Counted from the first letter of the stretch, positions 9,771 to 20,500 are shown. The stretch is DNA of 64,000 nt from Bradyrhizobium canariense (GCF_018130465.1 NZ_JAFCKJ010000003.1:868001-932000), one strand, 5' to 3'. Numbers and translations are program-made. Notes: a model not told the origin generated them from the sequence alone.

Positions 9771-10256
9771 TTGAACAGCCACACCCGAACACAAGCCGAA
9801 GGGCCAGAGGCCGACTTGGTCAAAGCTGCCGATATGCTGATCGCGCGACGCGCCGATACCCGTGCCCGCGCCGATTTCGCCACCTGGAAGATGATGGCCA
9901 AGCTCAACGGGTCGTCCGCGCTGCCTCCGGGGGCGCAGGAGTTCCTCGTGAGCTACAAGAACCTGCTGGCGCAGATGAACGAGGGTGAGGCTACCGAGGC
10001 CACCATCGCCGCAATCTATAAGGCCTACTATGCCGAGATGGGCGGCGCGGGAACCCCGCCCGACGTCCGTTCCCGGGCGGCTGAGCCGGCGGCGGACAAT
10101 GTTACCGCTTTCCGCCGCCCAGAACCGAAGCCGAAGAAGGCAAATTTCTTCGGGACAGCGACCGCAAGCGTAACCCAGAAACGGCCGCTCCCGGTCGCGC
10201 TGATCTTCGTCTGCCTGGTCGTGGTCTATGTCGGGATCCGGCTCTACTGGCGCTGA
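9771..10256 (+). CDS. hypothetical protein with C-terminal membrane anchor
   Basis: 161-residue protein I do not recognise. It has a helical, charged N-terminal two thirds (DLVKAADMLIARRADTRARA, TEATIAAIYKAYYAEMGG), a proline/lysine-rich linker (RRPEPKPKKANFFG) and a single membrane segment at the C-terminus (LPVALIFVCLVVVYVGIRLYW). The reading frame begins at TTG 9771, directly after the TAG of the M50 protease, so translation is probably coupled; an internal ATG at 9834 is the alternative start. Its end overlaps the end of the convergent tonB gene by 13 bases. The context suggests it works with the membrane protease; that is inference. Confidence 0.7.
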   Translation: MNSHTRTQAEGPEADLVKAADMLIARRADTRARADFATWKMMAKLNGSSALPPGAQEFLVSYKNLLAQMNEGEATEATIAAIYKAYYAEMGGAGTPPDVRSRAAEPAADNVTAFRRPEPKPKKANFFGTATASVTQKRPLPVALIFVCLVVVYVGIRLYWR

Positions 10257-11059
10257 GCCGTCTTCTTCTTTTTCTTCGCGTCCGGCGGCGTGAAGATGAT
10301 GTCGACGGTGCGCTCGAACCGATCTTCGGTCAGTCCGGCAGGCGGCTGCGGGATGGGATCTGACTTGCGGACAATCGAGATCGCGGCCGTATCGTAAGCT
10401 GCATCCCCGGACGACTCCACGACGTCGACTGAAAGCACGTTGCCCCGTCGGTTGATCGCGAAGGAGACCTTGACCTTCTGATTGTTGGGCTCCTTGCCCT
10501 CCGGGTTGACCTTGTGGGCCGTGAGGTGCGCGCTGATTTTACGGTTCCAGTCGGCCGTCAGCTTCAGCATGTCCTTGCCGATGCCAAGCACAGGCGCCAG
10601 CGCCTTCTCGGCCTCGCGCGCGTCCTCATCGAGTGTCTGCCGCGCCGTCGCAACGGACTTCGGCGAGGCCTCCGCAGCGGGCGTTTCGACCGCCGCAATC
10701 TTCGGATCCTCGTCCTGCGGCTTCTTCGAGATGTTTTCGGTGACGACCCGATCGGGATCGTCGACCTGTTGCGACTGATCCTTTGGAAGCTCGGTTTCCT
10801 TGGTCTCGGCCTTTTGCTCGGGAAGCGCCTGCTGCTCCTGCATCGCTTCGCTATCCGGTCCTGGCGGAAGGTCGGTGTCAGGCGCCTTCGGCGAGGCCAT
10901 CTCGACAGCGAACTCCGCGCCGGCCGCGCCGAGGCCATCGTCGCCGTCATCGGCCCGCAGATGGGCCAGCGCGAGCGCGGCACCACCCAGATGCAGCGCG
11001 AGCGCCGCCACCGCAGCTAAAATCCAAAGCGTCCGGGGTGGTCTGGACTCGTCCGACAT
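10244..11059 (-). CDS. tonB: TonB-family energy transducer
   Basis: 271-residue TonB-type protein: one N-terminal membrane segment (residues 11-33, LWILAAVAALALHLGGAALA), a long acidic and proline-rich periplasmic linker (35-170, with EKAETKETELPKDQSQQ), and a C-terminal TonB domain (VKVSFAINRRGNVLSVDVVE, SGDAAYDTAAISIVRKSDP, RFERTVDIIF). It transmits the energy of the ExbB-ExbD motor to outer-membrane receptors. The last gene of a same-strand series receptor-piuC-exbB-exbD-tonB, 9 bases after exbD. Its 3' end overlaps the convergent hypothetical gene by 13 bases. Confidence 0.9.
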   Translation of the reverse strand: MSDESRPPRTLWILAAVAALALHLGGAALALAHLRADDGDDGLGAAGAEFAVEMASPKAPDTDLPPGPDSEAMQEQQALPEQKAETKETELPKDQSQQVDDPDRVVTENISKKPQDEDPKIAAVETPAAEASPKSVATARQTLDEDAREAEKALAPVLGIGKDMLKLTADWNRKISAHLTAHKVNPEGKEPNNQKVKVSFAINRRGNVLSVDVVESSGDAAYDTAAISIVRKSDPIPQPPAGLTEDRFERTVDIIFTPPDAKKKKKTAQRQ

Positions 11060-11068
11060 CGCGGGCCT

Positions 11069-11524
11069 CTAAGGCTGAGCGGCGCCTGCCGCAGGCGCCC
11101 CCGGAGCGCCTTCCAGCGCAACCAGTTTCACCCGAGAATAGCCGCCTGAGCGCAAGAGCTCCATGATGCCCATCAACTCGCCATACGGCACCGAGCGATC
11201 GGCGCGCAGGAAGACATACTTGTCCTTGCTCATGTCGGACAGACCGTCGAGGGTGCCGATCAACTCGGCGCGGTGGACCGGGTTCTCTCCGATGGCAAGC
11301 GTCAGATCGGGCTTGATGCTGAGATAGGTCGGCTTGTCCGGCTTCTTCTGCGGCGTCGCGCTCGACGTCGGCAGATCGATCGGCAGGTCGACGGTCGAGA
11401 GCGGCGCTGCGACCATGAAGATGATCAGCAGCACCAGGATGACGTCGATGAACGGCGTGACGTTGATTTCATGCGTTTCGCCGAAATCGTCGTCGTCATC
11501 ATTGTCTGCGAGCGAAACGCCCAT
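11069..11524 (-). CDS. exbD: ExbD biopolymer transport protein
   Basis: 151-residue inner-membrane motor component. After a short cytoplasmic head (DNDDDDDFGETHEINVTP) comes one membrane segment (FIDVILVLLIIFMVAAPL) containing the proton-conducting Asp of the FIDVILVLLI motif, then a periplasmic domain (YVFLRADRSVPYGELMGIME). Length is normal for ExbD. It starts 3 bases after the exbB stop codon and is followed by tonB, so a complete TonB motor is encoded with its receptor. Confidence 0.94.
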   Translation of the reverse strand: MGVSLADNDDDDDFGETHEINVTPFIDVILVLLIIFMVAAPLSTVDLPIDLPTSSATPQKKPDKPTYLSIKPDLTLAIGENPVHRAELIGTLDGLSDMSKDKYVFLRADRSVPYGELMGIMELLRSGGYSRVKLVALEGAPGAPAAGAAQP

Positions 11525-11527
11525 GAT

Positions 11528-12448
11528 TCACTCCGCCGCGCGCGAATGCACGCTGCCGTGGCTGCGGTCGAGATCGCGCGAGAGCAACCGCCCCGCCGCG
11601 CCCGAGGCACGGCTGACGAGCTCGAGATAGCTCTTCGTGACGCGCGAGAAGTAGTTGTAGATGATGACGGCGGGAATGGCGGCGACCAGCCCGATCGCGG
11701 TGGCGAGCAGCGCCTCGGCGATACCGGGCGCGACGACGGCGAGATTCGTGGTCTGCGACTTCGAGATGCCGATGAAGCTGTTCATGATGCCCCACACCGT
11801 GCCGAACAGGCCCACGAAGGGCGACGTGGAGCCGATGGTCGCGAGCACACCCATGCCGACGCGGATGCGCCGCGCCTCCGCGCGCACGATCTCGGAGAAG
11901 CTCGAAGCCGCGCGCTCCTTGATGCCGGTATCGCTGGACAGGCCGGCCGACATCCGCGCCTCCCGCAGCGCCGCCGCCAGGAACGACGGCAGGATGCCCT
12001 CCTTGGAGCCGAGCGCCATCTGCGCTTCCGCGAGCGAGCGCGCCTCCGCGATCTTCTTCAGCGCCGAACGAAGCTTGGTCGCGGCGATCGACAATTCGAT
12101 CGACTTGGCGATCAGGACCGTCCAAGTCATGAGCGATGCGAAGGCGAGCCCGATCATCACCGCTTTCACAATGATATCCGCCGACTGGAACATCACCCAG
12201 GGCGACAATTCCTTCATGGCGGGCGCGATGCCGGCTGCCGTATCGGACTTTGCGGCCGCAGGCGCGGCAGCCTGGGGCGCCGCAGGCGGAGCAACAACCG
12301 GGGCCGGGCTGACCGCGGACGGCTGAGCCGTCGACTGGACCGGTGCCGCGGGCCCGGCCTGTGTCTGGGCAGAAACAGGGGATGCAAGCCAGGCGGCCGC
12401 CAGCACCAGAGCTGCGGCAAGGCTTGCTTGGAAGGACATGATCTTCAT
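11528..12448 (-). CDS. exbB: ExbB biopolymer transport protein
   Basis: 306-residue inner-membrane motor protein of the MotA/TolQ/ExbB family, the alphaproteobacterial long form: signal peptide (1-27, ending PVSAQ), an Ala/Pro-rich periplasmic stretch (28-85), then three membrane segments with the conserved TolQ/ExbB core ([53 protein letters not shown]). Its ATG overlaps the stop codon of the piuC-like gene by four bases (ATGA), so it is translationally coupled. Together with ExbD and TonB it powers the receptor encoded at the head of the operon. Confidence 0.94.
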   Translation of the reverse strand: MKIMSFQASLAAALVLAAAWLASPVSAQTQAGPAAPVQSTAQPSAVSPAPVVAPPAAPQAAAPAAAKSDTAAGIAPAMKELSPWVMFQSADIIVKAVMIGLAFASLMTWTVLIAKSIELSIAATKLRSALKKIAEARSLAEAQMALGSKEGILPSFLAAALREARMSAGLSSDTGIKERAASSFSEIVRAEARRIRVGMGVLATIGSTSPFVGLFGTVWGIMNSFIGISKSQTTNLAVVAPGIAEALLATAIGLVAAIPAVIIYNYFSRVTKSYLELVSRASGAAGRLLSRDLDRSHGSVHSRAAE

Positions 12449-13134
12449 ACTTCGGCCCAGTAGCGAATGAGGTTGTGATAGATACCCGTCAATTTGACCG
12501 TTTCGGGATCGTCACGCCCGAGCCGTTCCACCAGCGCCTGTATCGCGGTGTCGAGGTCAAAGATCATGCTCCGGGCTTGATCGTCCCGTATCATGCTCTG
12601 AAGCCAGAAGAAAGACGCAACCCGCGTTCCCCTCGTCACCGGGGTGACGAGATGGAGGCTGGTCGAGGGATAGAGCACGCAGTCCCCAGCTTGCAACTTG
12701 ACTTCGTGCGAACCGTAGGTGTCCTCGATCACAAGTTCGCCACCGTCGTACTCCTCCGGCTCGGCCAGGAACAGCGTGACCGACAGGTCTGTGCGGATGC
12801 GAAGGCCGGTCAGGCGGTCGCCGCGGATCGCATTGTCGACGTGCAGGCCGAAATGGTGGCCGCTGTTGGCCGCATAGCGGTTGAACAGCGGCGGGAAGAT
12901 CTGGAGCGGAATTGCCGCCGCGATGAAGCGCGGGTTCGACGTCAGCGCCGAGATGATGCGGTTGCCGAGTTTTCGCGCGACCTCGCCGTCGGGGGCCAAT
13001 TGCTCGTTGCGCTTGACCATCGCCGACTGCGAGCCGGCCGTGGAACGGCCGTCTTCCCATTCGCTGGCGTCCATGATGCGGCGGAAATCCGCCACATCAT
13101 CCTTGCTCAGAACGCCAGGCAGGCACGTCAACAT
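12445..13134 (-). CDS. piuC: PiuC-like Fe(II)/2-oxoglutarate-dependent PKHD-type hydroxylase
   Basis: 229-residue cytoplasmic dioxygenase. The iron-binding facial triad is visible as His-x-Asp in [14 protein letters not shown] and a distal His in [15 protein letters not shown], with the 2-oxoglutarate-binding Arg in the last motif; the C-terminal part ([29 protein letters not shown]) matches the PKHD-type family. Members are typically encoded beside Fiu/PiuA siderophore receptors, exactly as here: the start at 13134 lies 2 bases after the receptor stop codon. The biochemical substrate of PiuC is not established. It overlaps exbB by 4 bases. Confidence 0.9.
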   Translation of the reverse strand: MLTCLPGVLSKDDVADFRRIMDASEWEDGRSTAGSQSAMVKRNEQLAPDGEVARKLGNRIISALTSNPRFIAAAIPLQIFPPLFNRYAANSGHHFGLHVDNAIRGDRLTGLRIRTDLSVTLFLAEPEEYDGGELVIEDTYGSHEVKLQAGDCVLYPSTSLHLVTPVTRGTRVASFFWLQSMIRDDQARSMIFDLDTAIQALVERLGRDDPETVKLTGIYHNLIRYWAEV

Positions 13135-13136
13135 GA

Positions 13137-15548
13137 TTAGAACTTCGCCGTCGTGATGAGGTAGAACGCCCGCCCCGGCGCGACCGCGACGAACGGCACC
13201 GCGCTGCGATAGAGCGTGTCGTAATAGAGCTTGTTGGTGAGATTCTGGGCGTAGAACTTCATCGTCCAGTTCTTGTCGATCTTCTTCTCGACGAACGCGT
13301 CGAAGCGCCAGTAGCTCGGCAGCTCGTTGCCGGTATTGGCCGCGAACGTGCCGCCATAGACCTTCGACCGGTACACCGCCTGACCGCCCAGCTCCCAGCC
13401 GTCGTCGAACTTGTACTTGGTCAGCATGCTGAACGACTGATGGGCCACGTTGGCAAGCTGCAGGCCGAGATTTGAGGCGACGCCGCTCTGCGTGACCTTC
13501 GATTGCATCAACACCAGGCCGCCGAAGATGCTCCAGCGGTCGGTGATCTTGCCCTCGGCCTCGATGTCGATGCCCTGGATCCTGTAGGCAGCGCCCGAAG
13601 TCAGCAGGCCGCTGACGGTTTCGCGCGCATTGTCCTTCGTGGTCTGGAACAGCGCGGCGCTGACCAGCAAATGGCGATCCGCCAGCTCCCATTTGGTACC
13701 GAGTTCGGCGGCCTTGTTGCGCTCCGGCCCGAGCAAGATAGCCGTGTTGGCGGGAATGCCGCCGTAATCGGTGCCGGTCGCGTCAAGCTCCGATCCGAAC
13801 GGATTGGCCGAGGTCGCATAGGCCGCATAGAGGCTGCCGATCGACATCGGCTTGTAGACCAGGCCGACATTGTAATTGACGAGATCGGCGTTCTGCTTGA
13901 GATGATCCGCGTTGGTCGACGAGCTCTGGCTGTAGCCATCATAGCGCACGCCACCATTGACGATGATCGTGTCCTGCCAGTTCGCGGTGTCCATGACGTA
14001 GACGCTGCTGGTGTTGACGCCATAGCGCGTCGGATTTCCAACCAGCGACGGCGTGTTGCTGAAGGGAATGTAGGTGTACTGCGGCGAGTAGAGGTTGACC
14101 CCCGTGACCGCCCCGTTGCTGGTCGAACCGCCGCCGAACAGTTCCGACGAGAGGCCGGTGTAACGATCGATCGAGATGTTCTCGTTCGAATATTCGACGC
14201 CGAACACCGCGGTGTGCTTGACCCCGCCGGTGTCGAGCTTGAACGTGGCCTCGTTCTGGTTGGCCCACACGTCCACGTTCTGGTAGCGGCTTTGCGCACT
14301 GGCCGTCGTGGTCCAGAGCAGCGGATTGGGGCTGGTCGTGTTCGGGTTCTGCGGCAGCGTGCCGATATAGTTCAGCAGCGAATGCTCGCCGCGCACCTTG
14401 CTGCTCAGCGTAATGGCCTCGTTGACCTTGTATTCGATCGTGCCGGTGCCGAAATCCTGCCGCGCGGTCTGGAAGTCGCGGTTGAGGAAGCCGTACCAGT
14501 TGCCACGCGGAATGCCGGCCGAGGTCACCGGCACGTTGCCCTGCTTGTAGTAGGGCACGCCAAAATCAGGGTAGCCGCTGAGGTCGGTGTGGACGTAGTT
14601 CGTCGTGATCTTGATGTCGTTGGTCGGGGTATACTTGGTGGAGATGAAGCTGCCCCAGCGGTTGTCGGTCACGTAATCGCGGCCGGCGACGTTGGCGTCC
14701 TGGAACAAGCCCCCGGTGCGCACCGAGAACGTCGGGTCGATGACCTGGTTGACGTCGAGCGTGACGCGCTTGGTCCTGTCGGTGCCGAACTCGGTGTCCA
14801 TCCGCTTGAAATTGACGTCGCCGGCCTGCTTGGTGACGATGTTGATGGCGCCGCCGGCGGTGCCGCGGCCGGCGTAGGACGAGGCCGGGCCGCGCAGAAT
14901 CTCGATCTGCTCGGTGAAGAAGTTCTCGCGGATCGAGACCGCGGGATCGCGGATACCGTCGATGAAGACGTCGTTGCGCGCATCGAAGCCGCGGATGAAG
15001 AAGCGGTCGCCGAACGCGTTGCCGCCTTCCCCCGATCCCAGCGTCACGCCGGCGGTCGAGCGCCCGATCTCCTTCAGCGTCGTGGCGTTCTTGTCCTCGA
15101 GCACTTCCTTGCTGAGCACGGTGATGGTCTTCGGCGTGTTCAGCATCGGCTCGGGAAACTTGCCGGAGGCCTGGACGTGGTCGACCTTGTAGGGCGCCGC
15201 CGGATCGGAATACGGATTGCGGTCGACTTCGCCGGCGGGGACGGTGGGAGCGGTCTGCTGCGCCGCCTGTTGCCGCTGCGCGGCGCGGCGAAGCGCATTG
15301 CGCGCGCGGACCTGATCCGCCGTCGGCTTCGAAGCCACCGGACGCGGACGCGCGACGGGAGCGTCGACCGTCACCGGCGGCAGATTCGACTGCTGCGCCT
15401 CCGCGCCGCTCGACACCGACGCTGCCGCGATCAGGCCCGCGACAGCGGAGACCTTCTTGCCGGAAACGCTCGTGAACTTTTCATCGAATGCTGCGACCGA
15501 ACGCAACGATTTCGGTGCGACCACCTGCCCCATTACCACACGCCCCAT
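13137..15548 (-). CDS. TonB-dependent siderophore receptor (Fiu/PiuA-like)
   Basis: 803-residue outer-membrane receptor. Signal region to about residue 52 ([10 protein letters not shown]), an Ala/Gln/Arg-rich linker (53-100), a plug domain ([60 protein letters not shown]) and a 22-strand barrel ending in the C-terminal aromatic [10 protein letters not shown]. The barrel and its link to piuC point to catecholate siderophores, as for Fiu/PiuA; no STN signalling domain is seen, so it is not a FecA-type transducer. An ATG at 15533 is an alternative start. Upstream, three ICE-like sites (15654-15715) predict induction under iron limitation. It is the first gene of a five-gene operon with its own energising motor. 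Confidence 0.93.
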   Translation of the reverse strand: MGRVVMGQVVAPKSLRSVAAFDEKFTSVSGKKVSAVAGLIAAASVSSGAEAQQSNLPPVTVDAPVARPRPVASKPTADQVRARNALRRAAQRQQAAQQTAPTVPAGEVDRNPYSDPAAPYKVDHVQASGKFPEPMLNTPKTITVLSKEVLEDKNATTLKEIGRSTAGVTLGSGEGGNAFGDRFFIRGFDARNDVFIDGIRDPAVSIRENFFTEQIEILRGPASSYAGRGTAGGAINIVTKQAGDVNFKRMDTEFGTDRTKRVTLDVNQVIDPTFSVRTGGLFQDANVAGRDYVTDNRWGSFISTKYTPTNDIKITTNYVHTDLSGYPDFGVPYYKQGNVPVTSAGIPRGNWYGFLNRDFQTARQDFGTGTIEYKVNEAITLSSKVRGEHSLLNYIGTLPQNPNTTSPNPLLWTTTASAQSRYQNVDVWANQNEATFKLDTGGVKHTAVFGVEYSNENISIDRYTGLSSELFGGGSTSNGAVTGVNLYSPQYTYIPFSNTPSLVGNPTRYGVNTSSVYVMDTANWQDTIIVNGGVRYDGYSQSSSTNADHLKQNADLVNYNVGLVYKPMSIGSLYAAYATSANPFGSELDATGTDYGGIPANTAILLGPERNKAAELGTKWELADRHLLVSAALFQTTKDNARETVSGLLTSGAAYRIQGIDIEAEGKITDRWSIFGGLVLMQSKVTQSGVASNLGLQLANVAHQSFSMLTKYKFDDGWELGGQAVYRSKVYGGTFAANTGNELPSYWRFDAFVEKKIDKNWTMKFYAQNLTNKLYYDTLYRSAVPFVAVAPGRAFYLITTAKF

Positions 15549-15653
15549 ATTCCTGTTCGCTCATTCACTTCGACGAACGATTGGAGTGTTGGTATCGACC
15601 GCAAAATAGCGGGTCAATGCGAGCAAGCCGCGAGAACCCTTGAATAAGTCCAG

Positions 15654-15715
15654 ATCAAAACGATTCTAAACTACAGTTTGAAATCGTTCTAAAACAAGAT
15701 TGGACTGGTTCTAAA
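15654..15715. promoter_or_regulatory. three tandem Irr/ICE-like iron-control sites
   Basis: Three direct copies of TTCTAAA end at 15670, 15693 and 15715, spaced 23 and 22 bases. Each is preceded by a degenerate inverted half: ATCAAAACGATTCTAAA (15654-15670), TTTGAAATCGTTCTAAA (15677-15693, the best dyad) and ATTGGACTGGTTCTAAA (15699-15715). The spacing puts all sites on nearly the same DNA face. The half-site TTTAGAA/TTCTAAA is that of the rhizobial iron control element bound by Irr. Position 106-167 bases before the receptor start. Confidence 0.65.
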
Positions 15716-15759
15716 GAGAGCTCGAGAATGCACCGATATTTGCGATCGCGCGCCCCACA

Positions 15760-15999
15760 TCAATCGCTGCTCGGCGGCTTCATCAGCGAGAACAATTCGT
15801 CGACGGTCTTCTGTGCCACGGCGCGCACGCGATCACTGTGGTCCATGCCGGCGATGTTGACGCCATTGACGACTGCTTTGATCTCGTCGCGGAAGTCGGT
15901 GAGAAAGCGCAGGGGATCACGTTGCTCGTTGGCAACGCGTGCGATCAGTCCCGTGATCAGAATCTGACACGCGATCAGCTTGCCGTTCAGTTCGTCCAT
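15760..15999 (-). CDS. small hypothetical protein upstream of the receptor operon
   Basis: 79-residue, largely helical soluble protein without recognisable domain (ACQILITGLIARVANEQRDP, RFLTDFRDEIKAVVNGVNIA, VRAVAQKTVDELFSLMKPPS). The ATG at 15999 follows AAAGGGAGCGCAGG, a good ribosome-binding site; an upstream in-frame ATG at 16122 has none. It points towards the iron operon and ends 45 bases before the ICE-like cluster, so it is not under those sites. It may be a small regulator or chaperone-like protein, but nothing in the sequence decides. Confidence 0.65.
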   Translation of the reverse strand: MDELNGKLIACQILITGLIARVANEQRDPLRFLTDFRDEIKAVVNGVNIAGMDHSDRVRAVAQKTVDELFSLMKPPSSD

Positions 16000-16276
16000 C
16001 CTGCGCTCCCTTTGTGGCGGCCGATATGAACGATGCTGATTTTCCTGACAACCGAAACGGCCTCCGCGCGATTTAGAACCGTTCTTGCGGGCCGCCCGCC
16101 TCACGGCCCCGAGCGGCGCCACTCAGCCCGGCACACACCGCGTTCGAGCATTGCACAGAGTTTGCACGCTGATCGTCCGTGCCGGGAAAATGCAGCACTG
16201 CACACCGCCGCGCCAGACACCTGCCTAGGCAGTGCAAAGCTTTCCAATTGTTTAGGATTCTCGACCGATAGTGCTG
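16000..16276. other. intergenic DNA, no gene seen
   Basis: Divergent interval between the small hypothetical gene and the RND operon. Open frames here lack ribosome-binding sites and protein-like composition. TGCAC-type words recur (near 16146, 16160, 16201, 16236) and CTGCCTAGGCAG (near 16220-16231) is a 12-base palindrome; they may be regulatory but no regulator is identified. Confidence 0.4.
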
Positions 16277-16305
16277 TTTACACTGGAACTTGGCGTGTAT
16301 TATAC
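16277..16305 (+). promoter_or_regulatory. sigma-70-like promoter for the RND operon
   Basis: TTTACA (16277-16282), a 17-base spacer and TTATAC (16300-16305) resemble a housekeeping promoter; the first gene starts 70 bases downstream at 16375. Confidence 0.45.
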
Positions 16306-16374
16306 AAGCGCCCTGGAACCCTATGATTGCCTCATAATTCGTAGCTTAGGGCACAAGAGCCGACACGAGACGAT

Positions 16375-17547
16375 ATGAAAAAGTCCCGGCCGATCCTCTG
16401 GATTCTGATCATCGCGGCCGCGGCCTCCGCGGGTTACTACGGTTGGCAGAAATTCGGCTCGCCCGACGCCGGAAAAACCCAGACCGCGCAGAAGGGTCCG
16501 CAGCGCCCGCCCGCCATCCCCGTGAGCGTTTCGCCGGTCCAGAAGGTCGACTTTCCGGTTTACCTGACCGGTCTCGGCACGGTTCAGGGCTTCAACACCG
16601 TCCAAGTCCGGACTCGGGTGGACGGCCAGATCGACAAGATCGCCTTCACCGAAGGCCAGATCGTCAAGCAGGACGAGCTTCTGGCCTCGATCGATCCCCG
16701 CCCCTATCAAGCCACGCTCGACCAGGCCAAGGCCAAGAAGGCGCAGGACGAGGCGAATGTGGCCAACGCCAATCTCGAGCTCCAGCGCGCGATGAAGCTC
16801 GGCGAATTCGCGACCGCGCAACGGGTTGATACGCAGCGTTCGACCGTCGCCCAGCTCAACGCCCAGATCGCCGCTGACGAAGCTGCGATCTCCAACGCCC
16901 AGACCCAGCTCGATTACACCCAGATCAAGTCGCCGATCACCGGCGTCGCCGGTCTGCGTCTGGTCGACGTCGGCAACATCGTCACTGCTTCCACGCAGAC
17001 CGGCATCGTCACGATCTCGCAGGTCGAGCCGATCTCGGTGATCTTCACCGCGCCGGAAGATCAGCTGCCCTATATCAGCGAGGGCCAGAAGGCCGGCGCG
17101 CTCAGGGTGATCGCCTTCACCACCGACGGCAAGAAGACGCTGGCCGAGGGCAAGCTCGCGGTCATCAACAACCAGGTCGACACCAGCAGCGGGACGATCC
17201 GGCTCAAGGCGGTGTTCGACAACAAGGACCACGCGCTGTGGCCCGGGCAGTCGGTGTCGACGCGCCTTCTGGTGCGCACCCTGAAAGACGCGACCGTTAT
17301 CCCCGATGACGCGGTCCAGCACTCCACCAACGGCCTCTACGCCTATACCGTCAATCAGGACAACAAGGCCGAAGTGCACAAGATCAAGGTCAGCTACGCC
17401 ATCGACGGACGTTCGGTCGTCGACGAAGGGCTGACGCCCGGGCAGCAGGTGATCACCGGCGGCCAATTCAAGGTCCAGCCCGGAAGCCTCGTCTCTACGG
17501 CTGTGGCGAGTTCGGATCCGACCCAGAACAAGGTTCGACAGGAATGA
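16375..17547 (+). CDS. RND efflux periplasmic adaptor subunit
   Basis: 390-residue membrane-fusion protein with an N-terminal membrane anchor (ILWILIIAAAASAGYYGW, 8-25), then beta-barrel, lipoyl and alpha-hairpin parts in the usual folded-back order: FPVYLTGLGTVQGFNTVQVR, IDPRPYQATLDQAKAK opening the coiled-coil hairpin, LDYTQIKSPITGVAGLRLVD closing the lipoyl domain. It links the inner-membrane pump to an outer-membrane channel. The pattern is that of the MdtA branch. Its stop overlaps the start of the permease gene (ATGA, 17544), so the two are co-translated. No outer-membrane factor gene is nearby. Confidence 0.93.
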   Translation: MKKSRPILWILIIAAAASAGYYGWQKFGSPDAGKTQTAQKGPQRPPAIPVSVSPVQKVDFPVYLTGLGTVQGFNTVQVRTRVDGQIDKIAFTEGQIVKQDELLASIDPRPYQATLDQAKAKKAQDEANVANANLELQRAMKLGEFATAQRVDTQRSTVAQLNAQIAADEAAISNAQTQLDYTQIKSPITGVAGLRLVDVGNIVTASTQTGIVTISQVEPISVIFTAPEDQLPYISEGQKAGALRVIAFTTDGKKTLAEGKLAVINNQVDTSSGTIRLKAVFDNKDHALWPGQSVSTRLLVRTLKDATVIPDDAVQHSTNGLYAYTVNQDNKAEVHKIKVSYAIDGRSVVDEGLTPGQQVITGGQFKVQPGSLVSTAVASSDPTQNKVRQE

Positions 17548-20500
17548 ACGCGGGCGGGATTTCGGCACCTTTCATCCGTTATCCCATCGGCACCTCGCTG
17601 CTGATGGCCGGCATTCTCTTTGTCGGTCTCGTCGCCTATCCCCTCCTGCCGGTCGCGCCGCTGCCGCAGGTGGACTTCCCGACCATCCAGATCACCGCCA
17701 ATTTGCCGGGCGGCAGCCCCGAGACCATGGCCTCGTCGGTGGCCCAGCCGCTCGAGCGGCAATTCGCCCAGATCCCGGGCATCGCCCAGATGACCTCGAC
17801 GAGCTATCTGGGTACGGCGTCGATCACCATCCAGTTCGATCTCAACCGCAGCATCGACGGCGCCGCCAACGACGTGCAGGGCGCCATCAACGCCGCGAGC
17901 GGGCAGTTGCCGAAGAACCTGCCCTCGCCGCCGACCTACCGCAAGGTCAACCCGGCCGACGCCCCGATCCTGCTGCTGTCGGCGACCTCGGACACATTGC
18001 CGCTGACCAGCGTCAGCGACGCGGTCGATGCTCAGCTCGCCCAGCAGATCAGCCAGCTCTCGGGCGTAGCGCAGGTCTTCATCGGCGGCCAGCAGAAACC
18101 GTCCATCCGCATCCAGATCGACCCGGCGAAACTCGTCGCCAAGGGCCTGTCGATGGAGGACGTGCGCAGCCAGATCGCGATCACCACGGTCGACAGCCCG
18201 AAGGGCAACATCGACGGCCCGAAGCGTGCCTACACGATCTACGCCAACGACCAGCTGACCCAGGCCAAGGACTGGAACGACGTCATCATTGCCTATCGCA
18301 ATGGCGGTCCCTTGCGAATCCGCGATATCGGCCAGGCGGTCAGCGGCGCTGAAGACGCCAAGCAGGCGGCCTGGGCCAATGGCAAGCGCGGCGTGTTCCT
18401 GGTGATCTTCAAGCAGCCCGGCGCCAACGTCATCGAGACCGTCGACCGGATCAAGGCCACCCTGCCTCGCCTCGTGGCCGCGATCCCGCCCGCGATCAAG
18501 ATCGAGCTCATCAGCGACCGCACCACGACCATCCGCGCCGCGGTCGAGGACGTCCAGTTCACGCTGCTGCTGACCATTGCGCTGGTGGTGATGGTCATCT
18601 TCATTTTCCTGCGCAGTTTCTGGGCGACCGTCATTCCCACCATCACGGTGCCGCTGGCGCTGCTGGGCGCGTGCGCCTTGATGTGGGTCGTCGGCTATTC
18701 GCTCGACAATCTGTCGCTGATGGCACTCACGATCGCGGTCGGCTTCGTCGTCGACGACGCCATCGTGATGCTCGAGAACATCACCCGCTACATCGAGGAA
18801 GGCGAATCGCCGATGGCGGCCGCCTTCAAGGGCTCGAAGGAAATCGGCTTCACCATCGTGTCGATCAGCATCTCGCTGGTCGCGGTGCTGATTCCGCTGC
18901 TGCTGATGGGCGGCATCATCGGGCGCCTGTTCCGCGAATTCGCCGTCGTGCTGGCGATGACGATCTTCGTTTCGATGTTCGTGTCGCTGACCCTGACGCC
19001 GATGATGGCCTCGCGCTTCCTGCGCGCCCATGGCGAAGTGACCCACGGCAGGTTCTACCAATGGAGCGAGCGCGGCTTCGATGCGATGCTGCGCGGCTAC
19101 GAATGGGTGCTCGACCATGCCCTGAGCTGGCGCCGCACGACGCTCGCGATCTTCTTCGCGACCCTTGCCCTGTCGGTCTATCTATTCGTCCTGATCCCGA
19201 AAGGGTTCTTCCCGCAGCAGGACGTCGGCCTGATCACCGCAACCTCGGAAGCCTCCCAGGACATCTCGTTCGCGGAGATGCAGCGCCGCCAGGTCGAGCT
19301 CGGCAAGATCGTGATGGACGATCCCGACGTCGCAACGATCGCGATGAACATCGGCGGCAGCGGCCGCGCCGGCAACAACGGCAACATGTTCATCACGCTG
19401 AAGCCGCTCGGCGTCCGCAATGCCTCGGCGCAGCAGATCATCGCGCGGCTGCGTCCCAAGCTCGAGAAGGTGTCCGGCGCCCGCCTCTACATGCAGGCCG
19501 CCCAGGACGTCCGGCTCGGCGGCAGGCCGACGCGCACGCAGTTCGAGTTCACGTTGCAGGACGCCGATCTCGCCGAGCTCAACGACTGGGCGCCGAAGAT
19601 CCTCGCCAAGATGCAGACGTTGCCGCAACTGCGCGACGTCGCGACCGACCAGCAGACCCAGGGCACCACGGTTCAGCTCAAGATCAACCGCGATACCGCA
19701 GCGCGTTACGGAATCCAGCCGCAGTTGATCGACGACACGCTGTACGACGCCTTCGGACAGCGCCAGGTCACGCAGTATTTCACCCAGCTCAACACCTACA
19801 AGGTGATCCTCGAGATCCTGCCGGAGATGCAGGGCAGCCTCGAAAGCCTGAACAAGCTCTATCTGAAATCGCCGCTGACCGGGGACCAGGTGCCGCTGTC
19901 GACATTCGCGACCTGGACCACCGATCCGGTTCGCCCGCTCTCGATCAGCCACCAGGGCCAGTTCCCGGCGATCACGATCAGCTTCAACCTCGCCCAGGGC
20001 GTCGCACTCGGTCAGGCCACGGAGGCCGTGCAGAAGGCGATGGCCGATCTCGGCGCGCCACCGACGCTCAATTCGAGCTTCCAGGGCACGGCACAGGCGT
20101 TCCAGCAGTCGCTGGGCACCGTGCCGCTCCTCATTCTCGCGGCGCTGGTCGTGGTCTATCTGATCCTCGGCATCCTCTACGAGAGCTACATCCATCCGAT
20201 CACGATTCTGTCGACCCTGCCCTCGGCCGGCGTCGGCGCGCTCGCGATCCTGATGGCGGCCGGCTTCGAGTTCAGCCTCATTGCTTTGATCGGAGTCATT
20301 CTGCTGATCGGCATCGTGAAGAAGAACGGCATCATGATGGTGGACTTCGCCATCGCCGCGGAGCGCGACGAGCACAAGACGCCGGCGGAATCGATCCGGC
20401 AGGCCGCGCTGTTGCGCTTCCGTCCGATCATGATGACGACGATGGCTGCCCTGCTCGGCGGCGTGCCGCTGATGCTCGGCCACGGCACCGGCGCCGAGAT

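Noticed and set aside
13503-15647. 714-codon open frame on the plus strand
   Set aside because: Antisense to the siderophore receptor, no ribosome-binding site, composition of a shadow frame.
15728-15967. 79-codon open frame on the plus strand
   Set aside because: Antisense to the small hypothetical gene at 15760-15999, which has the better ribosome-binding site and composition.
16033-16326. 97-codon open frame on the plus strand upstream of the RND operon
   Set aside because: No ribosome-binding site, unlike-protein composition, and it covers the likely promoter.
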